The notes beneath the pieces are model-generated. The model made no database searches. It was not told where the DNA came from and worked only from the letters and a program-made list of their open reading frames with translations. From Thalassia testudinum (lineage: Eukaryota > Streptophyta > Magnoliopsida > Alismatales > Hydrocharitaceae): a DNA stretch of 64,000 nt. This document shows, in pieces, positions 34,855-45,600 of the stretch (position 1 is the first letter of the stretch; each line of letters opens with the position of its first letter). Both the position numbers and the translations under genes were made by a program. The stretch is from the NCBI GenBank assembly GCA_037157565.1, contig JAZHRO010000012.1:62797501-62861500 (forward strand), read 5' to 3'.

Positions 34855-35530
34855 GGGAGGATGTTGGCTAGCTGGTGCATGATAGGGGTATGGGGGTCAG
34901 CTGGAGGAGGAGGGAGTGGAGGTGGCATGGGGGGAGGAGGAGGACTGACTGCAAGTGGAGGTGGCAGGGGGAGGGGGGGGCTCAACTGGGAAGAAGAGGG
35001 GGTATGGGCGTCGACTGGAAAAGGAGGGAGTGGAGGTGGGAGGGGGAGGAGGAGGAGGACTAAAGGTGGAGGTGGTAGGGGGTTGGTTGAAGGAAGATGG
35101 GGGGGGCTCGGCTAGGAGGAGGAGGGGGAGTAGGGGTGGTCGCGGCTGGGAGGAGGAGGTGGGAGGGCGCGCTCGAGGTTGGGAGGAGATGGAGAGGAGG
35201 AGGAGGACTGACTGTAGAGCAACCGGCGGAGGTAGGAGGGACGATCGTGCAGCTGGGAGGAGATGGCAGGGGGAGGAGGAGATGGCAAGGAGGAGCATGG
35301 AGAGGGCAACCGATAGAGGTGGGAGGGGCCAGATGGGAAGGAGAGATGGCGTAGCCAATGACAAGCCACAAGGAGGAGGGTGGTGGCTTCGCCTTGTGTA
35401 GGAGGAGGTCGAAGGAGGAGGATTTCGATGACCATGAGAGGAGGAGAGTCATGCTTACCGAGGATGAGGTGGATGTGCGGCTGGTGGTCGTCGTCGGGCT
35501 CAGGAAAAAGGAATGAACGAAAGGGGTAGG
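34855..35530 (-). repeat. Strand-asymmetric C-rich tract in CACTA-1 leader (G-rich on plus)
   Basis: The plus strand is almost only GGAGG/GGTGG-type sequence, so the transposon's sense strand is strongly C-rich. It is continuous with 32350-32414 across LTR D1. CACTA-2 has a matching tract at 41100-41545. All open frames here (for example 34897-35364 minus and 34955-35401 plus) are composition artefacts. The plus strand has many G-runs with quadruplex potential. Confidence 0.75.
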
Positions 35531-35559
35531 GTTCTGCGAGATCGTGCAAAGTGGTGCTA

Positions 35560-35984
35560 ATATTGGACCTTAGATGACGGTTCTATAAAAAACCATCATC
35601 TCAACTCGGGTTAGGGCGCGGCATTTTTGCGTCCAAGGGGAATTTTTGGGGATGACATACATGATGGTTTTCAATGAAAATCGTCGTGTATGTCAATGTG
35701 ATCACCAATAAGACGGTCTTAGAATTGTTATTTATAGATGTTGCTATAGACGACGGTTCCAATAAAAACTGTCATTAACAAAACTGTTGTCTACATCGAT
35801 GCGAGACCTCGGCACACAGGGGGGTAGGGAGGATTATTATACACAATGATTTTAACTAGAACCATTATGTATATTATCAATAAGACGGTCATATAACTGT
35901 CGTGTATATATTCTGCTATAGACGACGGTTTTAATTAGAACCGTCGCTAAATAAGCGTTGCCAACACCCATTTTTCTAGTAGTG
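35560..35984. repeat. CACTA-1 right subterminal repeat array and terminus
   Basis: Paired motifs GACGGTT...AACCGTC recur (for example near 35577, 35661, 35755, 35885 and 35925-35945), mirroring the left array. The terminal CACTACTAGAAAAA (minus) ends at 35984. These are expected binding sites for the TnpA-type protein in this superfamily. Confidence 0.82.
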
Positions 35985-37056
35985 TCTAATTTGGCCGAGA
36001 GGTAGTATTCATGTCTTCAGACATTCAGTGCCGTCGACGATAGCTTCACCTTCATATGCCGTCCTCCAGCCGTCATCACCATCGCTACTACCCTCAATCG
36101 ACGTGGCTTCACCTTGAGAGGGCTTCTGCATCTTCAATCAAGAAGCGAGCCTCAACAGCAGCTCCAATTCAAGTTTCAACCCTCTACAGTTGTACGAGAG
36201 GAAGAGGGGGACATTTAGTCCCACCTCGTGCATCAACAAACCAGAAGAGACACATAAAGTGTTTTGCTGCTTCAGGCTTATCACCTCAACACACAAAGGG
36301 GTGAGGTCCTCCCGTCACACGCCCTCTTTCACACCTCACTCACTACCCACTGCCAGTGAACCTAGTCCATATACTCGGATCCGATTACCCGCTACTGTTC
36401 ACCTGTTTACCTGGTTAAGGAAGAGATTCTGTGGAGGGTGGGAGGTGGTTTTGCACTGTTCATGCCTCGAAATTTGTGCCTACACAGCCAAAACTTAGTC
36501 GTTTCTAAGGCCTTATGCTTGAGTTGAGGTTTCTGGTTCTGTGTGCCTTGTGCTGAGGCTTATTCCTTGTGCTTGTGTTATGCTTGGAACTTTAAGGCAT
36601 TTGACCTTAGGGTCTGACGTCTGATTGAAGAGCACTGTGGATTTATTTGAGGAATATGCTTATGAGAACAAGTGGTTCTAAACACTATTGATATATTGAA
36701 TTGATTTGAGACATTGGATATGTGCTTAAATGTGGATTAAATTGGTGATTTAAATCACCATTTTTTGGGTTATATTATTCTTTTTATCCTAGCAACTTGT
36801 AAGACATAAAATTGCTATCATTGAATATCATTTTGAGTATATTTCTAATATTCATTACATATCTTTGTTGTGATTAATCATTGTACTCATTTATTGTAAT
36901 TAGTGTGTGAATTCCATATTTACTCCCTGCGATCGACCTCAGACTCACATCTGTTTTTTGAGTTTATAAATTTAAATATTATATTGATTTTCGTCGCTAT
37001 ACTATAACGCGATATTTTCCCACTAACTAGACGACTCTCGACAACTCAACATTACC

Positions 37057-37805
37057 CTCCAGCACCTCCTTCCTCTTGCTGCCATTACCCCCTGCCTTCC
37101 TAACTAGAGGCAATTGGGGATGATAGGTTGATCGCAACCTCAACCTAGTTATGTCAAACATTGGGCTTTGCCCGAGCCTCTAGTTGAACCTCACCGGTCT
37201 TGGAGTGCATTGCTAAAGCAATGAAGAAATTGTCGGAAACCCAAGCTTTCAGTTAGATAAGCTTGTTCTTTCCCACAAATAGCACTAGTGATCAAAGGTG
37301 CATGCTCTAATAGAAAGCAGTGGAACTTATTAAAGCAATCACAAAGAATAAAATGTAAGCAAATTAGTAACCTAGTTCCACTTCAATGTGTGTATATATT
37401 AAGAGGTGATCTAACCCTCAAAGTTCCACTAATTGAGATTTGGTATAATGCAAGCAGGTAGAATAGCTTGTACAATGCCCACAGGCCATTTTTATAATAT
37501 AATAGATCCTTGAATCATTAGGATTCTTGATTAGGAATGTAATGCTATAATCTTTAGTGGATCATGTAATGACCTTGCTTTTTAGGGTGTGTTTCCTTTT
37601 TCGCTTCCTTCATGTATTCGTTCCATGTGGAGTTTCTTTACCAATTTGTTGAGGGAATTCTGGAGGATCCCAAAAATCTCATTTGCCGTAACTGCTGCAT
37701 TACCTTTTAGCGGGATCCTCTCAGATGGATTGTTCCTTCCACCATGTTTTGTCGGCTACTCCTAGCAAATGATTCTGGCAAGTGACTTCAGATAAGTCAC
37801 CTAGG
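37057..37805 (-). mobile_element. Gypsy C 5' remnant and adjoining unclassified LTR-like sequence
   Basis: 37057 to about 37260 continues the unit interrupted by LTR A3, upstream of gag. A decayed primer-site-like ATTAGAGCATGC (minus, about 37297-37308) suggests that a 5' LTR lies just beyond, but no TG...CA ends or TSD could be fixed. The rest to 37805 is AT-rich with no gene. Confidence 0.35.
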
Positions 37806-38354
37806 CTATTAGGCTTGTAAGCCTTCCATGCCTAAGCTTGAAAGCCTCTTAGACAGGGCATATTGGGTTCTTGAGCCTATTTTGTGAGTATTCATATTTC
37901 TGTCATCAATTGTACTAGATCAAGTTGAAACCTAATTTACCATCTAACCAAATGATAAAGAGTCTAGTTATTGACCAGTCTAGTTAGTAGACCTTATTTA
38001 ATATATTTTTGTTTCTATATTGGAAATATTAAGCTCATTAATACACCTACTAAAATTATAACAAGAAAAACTAAATAGAACTATTAGGCTTGTAAGCCTT
38101 CCATGCCTAAGCTTGTAAGCCTCTTAGGCAAGGCTTATGGGGTTCTTGAGCCTATTTTGAGGCTATTGATATTTTTGTCATCAATTGTACTAGATCAATT
38201 TGGGACCTAATTTACTATCTAATCAAATGATAAAGAATGGTGTTATTGACTAGCCAAGTTAATAGACCTTCTTTAATATATATCTTTTCTGTATTGGAAA
38301 TATTAAACTCATTAATACACCTACTCAAATTATAACAAGAAAAACTAAATAGAA
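37806..38354. repeat. 275 bp direct tandem duplication
   Basis: Two adjacent units, 37806-38080 and 38081-38354, both start CTATTAGGCTTGTAAGCC and end AAAACTAAATAGAA. They differ by scattered substitutions and few or no indels. Each unit itself holds internal AAGCTTGTAAGCCTCTTAGG-like echoes. No gene is present; it is probably part of a transposon or LTR. Confidence 0.9.
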
Positions 38355-38741
38355 TTATAAAAGAAATAAAAAAAACACACATATAAGTCACAAATCATAA
38401 GGGGGTAGATGTTGAACACTACAATGTGATATAAGAATGTTAGCTTACACTTGACTAAAGTAGTATATAATATATACGTACTATAGTATGGTGTTATAGG
38501 AGGTGGAGAGAATAAGTTGGATACGTGCATGGATAATACAGTATTGCATTTACCAAAAACTCTCAAACCAACTCAACATAACCCAATAAGATCGCCCTAG
38601 GTTAGGACACAGATCGGACTTAGCATGTACCCACCCAATCAAACCGAAAATCACACTTTATGTGAACGAAACTTCCATCAACCAGCCACAAAGTGATTCG
38701 ATTACTGGTGGTAAAGCATCCTATTATCCTCCTAAGCTGTG
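38355..38741. other. Spacer, nothing recognised
   Basis: This AT-rich sequence has no repeat partner in the window by eye and no plausible gene. The 73-residue open frame at 38345-38566 is not recognisable. Confidence 0.4.
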
Positions 38742-38924
38742 TTTGGATGTGAGGTAAGTAAGTGGGACAGATGACATGTTATGAATAAGATGAATAGTAC
38801 GATGAATAATGATGAAATCGTACTTCTAATGAATTACGATGTATACAAAGATAGCATAAGTGACGGTTGCATGAAGGCAGGTGTAGTGAACATTGCTAAA
38901 TGAGCAGTCAAATCAAACTACATA

Positions 38925-39400
38925 TACTATGAGAAAAATTACTATTGGCGGCATTAAATTTGCAACGGTTGCAAAACCATCGCTAATAGTTGCACATTCA
39001 CGACGGTTGTGTTTGAATGTCGCAATCCTTGAGTTGGGAGTGTGTTTCGTGTCAGTGAGAGGTATTTTGGTAGAAATGTTGCGACAGTTAAATAAACTGT
39101 TGCTAATTGCTATTTGCGACGGTTTGTAAACTGTCTCTAATTGTCAAAGCACTTACGAGGGAAATCTAACTTGTAATTTGCAACGATTATTAAATTAACA
39201 GGCGCTAATGCATGCCACCGCGCGAAAAGTTACCGTATTCACATTAGCAAGGGTTGTCTGATCAACCGTTGTGAATGCAAGCTGCAGCTAGAAAATATAT
39301 ATTCCCGCACAAGGCAAGAATAGTTGTCGTACTCACATTAGCAACGGTTGTTTGATCAACCGTCGCGAATGCATGCCGCAGCTAGAAAATATCTACTCCT
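38925..39400. repeat. CACTA-2 left subterminal repeat array
   Basis: Motifs such as GCAACGGTTGC, GCGACGGTTTG and inverse CAACCGTCGCG repeat about every 25-60 bases, often as pairs facing each other (for example 39249-39272 and 39343-39366). They are analogous to the CACTA-1 arrays but with a different surrounding sequence (TTAGCAACGGTTG). The right array is at 51090-51490. Confidence 0.8.
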
Positions 39401-39404
39401 ACGT

Positions 39405-41059
39405 TGATGCGCATACATTTAAATAGCCAAAAATGTCTATTAATGCATGTTCTTAGTGTCATATTAGCATCATACGTTGTAAATATTGCATAACATGCAT
39501 AATCATGCATTTAAGTTAAGTTGTATAAATTATATAGTAATTGTCTCCTTTTATGGTCAGGGACAGGGTGACTTTTAATCGGGGCCTTGGATCGAAGATC
39601 CAATTGCACGGATCTGATCAGAGCGATGATTAGAGTTCAACGACTCCAAGATCACCCTAATCGGACATACGTAGCATCAGATAAAGACCGAGGAAGCCTA
39701 AAGATAAGGGCCAGGATGATGCCAATCCACACTTCAGACGAAAAATCCGATCGCACGAATGGGTTCAGATCGATAATCGCAGCCTAACAGCGTGAAAATC
39801 AGTCCAATCCAACATCCATGGCACCATCTACAACATGTAGAAGATGAACGGCCAAGATGGCACCACGTGGTGCCATCACAACCGCCCAAATCAACCGCAG
39901 CTCCACTCCCCATCTTCTGAAGGCATGGCGAGGCATGATCTGGGCTGTTGGATCTTGATCCAACGGTTGTGAAGCGCATGAGCGTAATTTGTAACCGCGA
40001 CAAAGCAACGCTGTAGCACAGTGGTCGAACGGCGTTGTGCAAGCTCACGACGCACGTTCAACTCGCCATCCACAACACGTGAGTGAGTAATCGCGATCAT
40101 GCAATCGGCTACGGGCGGCTTGGATCATCTAATAGCTCACACGCGCGATCTGACAAACAACACGCACGCCCAATCACATGCGGGCGTGCGATGAAGGCGC
40201 AGACAAAGGCACGCACGAGGAGAAATCTGAGCCGTCCGATCTGACAATAGAACGGCTAAGATTTGAAAGATGTGAGCTGGCGTTTTGAGCGCGACAGGCG
40301 GGGAGGCGTGCGCGGTGCGCGCACGTCGGCCACGATCAGACCTTTAGTGACGGATAAATTCGTCACTAAAGACCTGATATTAATGTTTTAAGCTTGAAAT
40401 GACAAATTTGCCCTCAATTCCTACAACTATAAAAGGAGACCCGACCTCCACTTCTTCTTCAACCCTTCCTTCACCTCTCTTCCTGTTCAAGGTTCATGAA
40501 AAGCTTGTCCCACACCTAGGATGCTATTCTAGAGCCAAATCCAATTTTCTCGCCCCTGTTCTGGAAGTGGATCCCATGATGACGACGATGTGCTGCCTCG
40601 TTCCCGCTTCTTCCTACTTCGTTCTCCTTCTTCCGCTCCGTCCTCTGTCTTCCAGGCGTCGCTCCATCCGACTCGTCCTCCAAGCATTCGTCGAGGAGGA
40701 TAACATCTCTCTCCCTTCTTTTTAATAGCTTTCTAGAATAGAATTTTCTGCTTTCTAGTTGTAATCAGTTCCCTCTATATAGTTGTAAAAACATTCTGAT
40801 TATATCAAGTGATTGTTCTTTCTCTCTCTCTTTCTCTCTTATTGTTTATATCAATTCCATTCTAATTATTTCATTTTCAAACAAAATCACAAAAAAAAAA
40901 TATAAATCGCGGATTTTAGATCGACGTAGCCTCCCTGTGTTCGACCCAGAATTCTTAGAATTTTGATATAAATTTATTTGTTGACAGATTTCTTCGCAAA
41001 TCAAACTACGACGGATTTTTCAAAGCCAACCTCGATTGCGTAGTTTTCCACTCTCAGCA
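39405..41059 (+). mobile_element. Solo LTR, family F (1655 bp) in CACTA-2
   Basis: It begins TGATGCGCATACATTTAA and ends CCACTCTCAGCA. The flanks are TACGT (39400-39404) and CACGT (41060-41064), a 5 bp TSD with one mismatch. A TATAAAAGG box lies at 40428-40436, followed by a CT-rich leader. The U5-type CCTCCCTGTGTTCGACCC lies near 40931-40948, about 110 bases from the end. No internal region or gene is present; the 108-residue frame at 40399-40725 is within the LTR. Confidence 0.86.
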
Positions 41060-41099
41060 CACGTGAGGCGGGAAAAATCAACCATCGCCAATAATGAAT

Positions 41100-41545
41100 A
41101 TAACTCTAGGCCCCGCACCCCTTCCCCCTCCCCCTCCCACACCCCCTCCCTCAAAACCACTTCTCCTTCCTCGCGTGAGCTCTAACTTTCCCTCGTGGCT
41201 GTAGCTTCCCCCCACGTCGTCGACTCTCCCTCCCTCTGGTGAACCACCCCCTTCCCGACCCGCCGCCCCTCCTCCCCACGGCATCGCACCCTCCCTGGCT
41301 CTCTGCCTCCGCACCGCCCGCCCACGTTGCCCCCCCCCCCCCCCCCGCATCTTGCGCCACCCCTTGCGCCCCCCTGTGCCCACCCGCGTTGCCCCCCACT
41401 CCTCGCCCGCTTGCCGCCACCCCCTACACCCTCCCCTCCTCCTCCTCCCCAAGCCACCCAACCTCATCCACCCCCTCCCCCAGCCACCACCTTCCCCTCC
41501 CCATCCGTCCCCTACGCCCCCCCTACCACCCCCTCTCTTTCCTTT
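41100..41545 (+). repeat. Strand-asymmetric C-rich tract in CACTA-2 leader
   Basis: The plus (sense) strand is nearly all C with some T and A, including a run of 16 C at 41331-41346. It corresponds in position to the tract at 34855-35530 in CACTA-1. The Gly/Arg-rich minus-strand frame 41078-41548 and the Pro-rich plus-strand frames are composition artefacts. Confidence 0.78.
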
Positions 41546-41579
41546 CATTTTTTTTAAATTTTTTAAGATTTAGATTTAT

Positions 41580-42635
41580 TAAAATTTGATACTAATTATG
41601 TTTAATTTGTAACATTCAATTTAGGTTAACTCGTCGGTTATGCCATCGTCTATTTTCATGTTTTGTTGAGGTATGAATGTAAAATTTTTACATTAATTAT
41701 GTTATGAATATGAATGATTGTGGGGTATACCAACTTAATTATGTGAAATTATATGTGCATGTGCGTGATGATTGTAGGGTATACCCACTTAATTATGTGA
41801 AATTATGTTATTTTTGTGAATAAATGTGGGGTATACCCACATAATTATAAATGTTTTGTTGTTTTCATTTGTGAATGAATGTAATGTATCAACTTAATTT
41901 GTAAATGTTTATATGATTAATTGTGTGTGTTTTATGAATTTATAGATAAATACCCTTGCACAAATCTAGATGCACTTAAGGTCAAACAATAGATATCCTA
42001 ACCCTTAGGTTACAGGTTTTAGAAGGGGATAATTGTGCTAAAATATTTGTCCGTCGACACTTATGATCATGTTTTACGGATAATGCAGAGTATGTGTATA
42101 TACCTACTTACATGCACAAAGTTTTGTCTTTATAGCATGCCATAAGAGTCGACATCCTCTGTTCAAAGAAGTTCTGAACAAATGTGGATCCTTAAAGATT
42201 TGATCACAACTTAAAGTTACTTGTTACATGAAATCAATGTTTGGAGGAATTTCGATAGTTTCTTTTCGCTCTTCTTCAGTGTACCAACTGATTTTATCTA
42301 CGTTCCTAAAGCACCCTTAAATGGGAGTTATTGGGAATGTAGTTAAGGTTAATCTTAGGGGGTATACTAGTGAAGTGCGAGGAGATCCTCTTGAAATTTC
42401 TCCAGACATCGATTACATGTAACAAGTAACGTTGTGATCAAATCTTCAAGGAAGACTATTAAAGTGAAAATCATAATCAAAATACAAACATATATATAAC
42501 ATGTCAATGCTTATTCATAATTAGTGGGTCATTTAGGTACATGTAAGAGTAGCTTTTTTTTCTTGTAAATGCTTATAGATATAATATGATATTAACTTGA
42601 GAACTTTATATCTTTTAATAATTATTTAGGTCATT
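41580..42635 (+). repeat. CACTA-2 5' leader with hairpin repeats
   Basis: Three spaced direct copies of GTGGGGTATACCCACTTAAT-like sequence lie at about 41720, 41777 and 41828; each is a near-perfect palindrome (GTGGG-GTATA-CCCAC). The region from 42100 to 42480 matches CACTA-1 31130-31470 on the opposite strand. No gene is seen before the transposase ATG at 42636. Confidence 0.7.
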
Positions 42636-45600
42636 ATGGACAAGTGTTGAATTAGTCTGAGAAATTCATATTACATCCGATATAAAATGAAGGGAGTTCT
42701 TGGATTAGGCTTTCCATGATGATAGGAAATCATTCAGATGAAGGGAACTTCTATAGTTGATTTTCTATCCTTGTTGAAGGTGCTTAAATGGAGAAGTACA
42801 TGATCGTAATACTATGCTAAAGCACGTAATCTGTAATGGTTAGTGGCAACATTACACCAAGTGGACTGCTTATGGAGAATTTGTCGTAAAAACTTATGAA
42901 ACTAATTCAATGAATGTTGATAAGGAGCCTACTGGCAATATTGAAGGTACAAAATCGAGATGTTGGATGAACTTAGAGTAGCAGATAACATTGTAGACGA
43001 TAATGACATGTTACGAAGTTGTAACAACTTTTATAATGCTATTAAGGCAGCTAATGAATTGATTTCTCCTAGAGTGAGCTCTATGTCAAAGTTGACATTT
43101 TTATTGAAATTATTTCAAATGAAGGTTATCAATAGAGCCACATCTAAATTAATGTCCGAGGTACTTGAATTTATCGAAGAGCTCCTATCTAAGCCTAAAG
43201 GTTATCCGGAGTCATGGTATAATGCGAAGAAACATATTAGGATACTGGGCTTAAATTGCGAAAAGATTAACACTTGTCCGAACGATTGCATATTGTTCAG
43301 AAGTGAATATGTTGGTCTTGATACTTGTTCGGAGTGTGGTGCGTCAAGATATAAGGTTGGAAAATATGGGAATCAACATGGCAAGAAACAGGCAGAGAAG
43401 ATCATACGATACTTTCCATTGATTCCTAGGCTTCAATACCAATTTATATCAAAAATTCGAAATTGATGGAATGGCATGAGCAGAACAAATCACAAGATGG
43501 TAGCATTCATAACCCTGTAGATTATGATGAGTGGATAAAATTTGATAACAGACATGCATCATTTAAACAGGAATCACATAACGTAAGATTGGGTCCTGCA
43601 AGCGACAGATTTAATCCATTTAAGACTATGTATTTGTCATATTCAATATGGCCAGTTGTGATGATAACTTACAACCTACCTCCTTGGTTGTGTATGCAAT
43701 CGTCGTTTATGATGCTGACATTGTTAATCACGGGCCCAAAGCAACCAGAAAATGCTATAGATATATACTTGCAACCATTGGTGGATGTATTGAAACTATT
43801 ATGGGATAACGGTATTTAGACATATGACGCAGGAAAGAAAGAATTCCTTATGATGCGTGTTGCATTGCTATGAACTATCAAGGACTTTCCGGCATATGCA
43901 AAACTGTCTAGATGTAGTACAAAAGGAAAATTAGCATGTCCAATTTGTATGGATGATACACATCATCTTTGATTGCCTGAAAGCAGCAAGTTGTGTTACT
44001 TGGGTCATCACATATTCCTTTCAATTGACCATAGATAGCGAATAGCACAGTTCCAAGACAGATTTGACAGCAAATCTTGTCGATATTCTTTCAGGAATCT
44101 AAGAAATAAGATAAGCACAGATTCTGTTATGTTGTCAGGAGTAACAATAATACAAAATTGCAAGAATTTGGAAACATAAGATTGGGACGTCTTTCTTTAA
44201 AAGACCTTACTGCATTAAAGCATTCAAGCTTTAAGAAAAAAAGTATTTTCTTCATGCAACTCCCATATTGGAAAGATCTAACAGTCCAGCACAACTTGGA
44301 TGTGATGCATACAAAGAAAAATGACATGGACAATATGTTGGATATTCTAAATTTAACAGATAGTCCAAAAGTAAAAACAAGAAAAGATATGGAGATTTTA
44401 GCCATTCATCCAGAGCTACATACGATAAAGAAGGATGATGGCAGTGTTAAATTCCCAGATACTATATACATCTTGAAGCATAAGCAGATTCAGAAAATAT
44501 TCTCATTTTTAAGGAGATACGAGTGCTGAATGGCTACTCATCACAGTTGTCGTGCTGTGTTAATAAATCTAAAAAAAAAATTAGTAGGGTAAAAAGTCAT
44601 GACTTGCATTTTTATATGCAAGTGTTTTTCCCACTGGCCATACGTGGAGTCTTACCTAATCCCGTTGTAGATGTTTGTTGTTGGGCAGATCAAGGAGATT
44701 TTAATATGCGTTCATTATAGTACACTCCTAAATTGCACAACACATTTAAATTTATAAACTCAGATTCATAAAGTGGGGTTCGAGGTCGTTCGTAGAGAGT
44801 AAATATGGAATTCACGTATTAATCTTCATTTAAAATAAATAAGTACAATAAATTAAGCATCAGATAGATATTCAATGAATACAACTTATCAGATTGATAT
44901 TCATATGTAAAACAAGAGATCATGAGAAAAAGAATAGAAAAAACCTAAAAAGTGGTGATTTAGATCATCATTTAGATCCCTCTAAATAAGGATGCATCCA
45001 TATTCAATTCATTCAAATAACCCAGCAGTACATTCAATCAATTAATCAACGTTAACTTAGGTACTTAAATAATCCAATAGTAACCAGAACCAAATCAGAC
45101 ATCGCTGATATATATCAGATGCCTTAACAGGAGCACAAAACCTCAGCAGAGCACAAGACTCTCTCAAGAGCCTTTCTTTTTCTTCTTCAAGCCTTTCAAG
45201 AGCAAGGCTTTTCTTCCTCATACCTTCCCAAGCCTTCAAAGGCGAAGTGTACACATGTCCTTCTTCAGTGCAAGGCCAACTTCCTCAGAGCAAAACCCAT
45301 CCCCCTCCTCTCACAAAACTCTCTTCTTTCTTCTCTCTCAGACACGGGGTTAATCGAGTTATCAGATCCTAAGAAGTGGCTAGACCTACGTACGTGTGCA
45401 CGGGCGAGGCGTGAAGGTGTGAGGAGGCACGTGAAGCAGGGACCCAACCCCCGGTGCTCTTGGGCAACCGAGTGGATTCACAAAATCCTCTTAAGTGCTT
45501 GCGGGGGTCTGTGAACTAAAGAGGTGGGACTATATCCCCCACCCTCCTTTGCGCACAGCAGCAACAGCATGGAGCTCGAATTGGTGATGAGGAGAGCTCT

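Larger units (their letters stand above)
21669..35984 (-). mobile_element. CACTA-1: CACTA (En/Spm) DNA transposon with two nested LTRs
   Basis: The right end reads CACTACTAGAAAAA on the minus strand (35971-35984); the left end reads TACTATAGGGAA (21669-21680), a one-base decayed CACTA terminus. A 3 bp TSD, TCT, flanks both ends (21666-21668 and 35985-35987), as expected for this superfamily. Minus-strand genes are a tnpD-type transposase and a Transposase_24-like gene. Without the two nested LTRs and their TSDs it is about 9.07 kb. Both genes are broken, so it is non-autonomous today; its termini are near intact. Confidence 0.92.
20077..37051 (+). mobile_element. Family A LTR, copy A3, split by CACTA-1
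   Basis: The LTR parts are 20077-21665 and 35985-37051, about 2656 bp when joined across CACTA-1 and one TSD copy. The start is GGATGGTAACACCATCA (first base decayed) and the end is GACAACTCAACA. The flanks are TTATC (20072-20076) and TTACC (37052-37056), a 5 bp TSD with one mismatch. TATAAAG at 21024-21030 lies 947 bases from the tip, CCTCGTGGGACT-type hairpin sequence lies near 36205-36225, and the U5-type CCCTGCGATCGACC lies near 36927-36940. No internal region is present, so it is a solo LTR older than CACTA-1. Confidence 0.85.

Noticed and set aside
34897..35549. Overlapping Pro/Ser- or Gly-rich open frames of 85-155 residues on both strands
   Set aside because: Composition artefact of the G-rich CACTA-1 leader tract; all frames stay open because few stop codons can occur.
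41078..41589. Gly/Arg-rich and Pro-rich frames, up to 156 residues
   Set aside because: Same artefact in the C-rich CACTA-2 leader tract.
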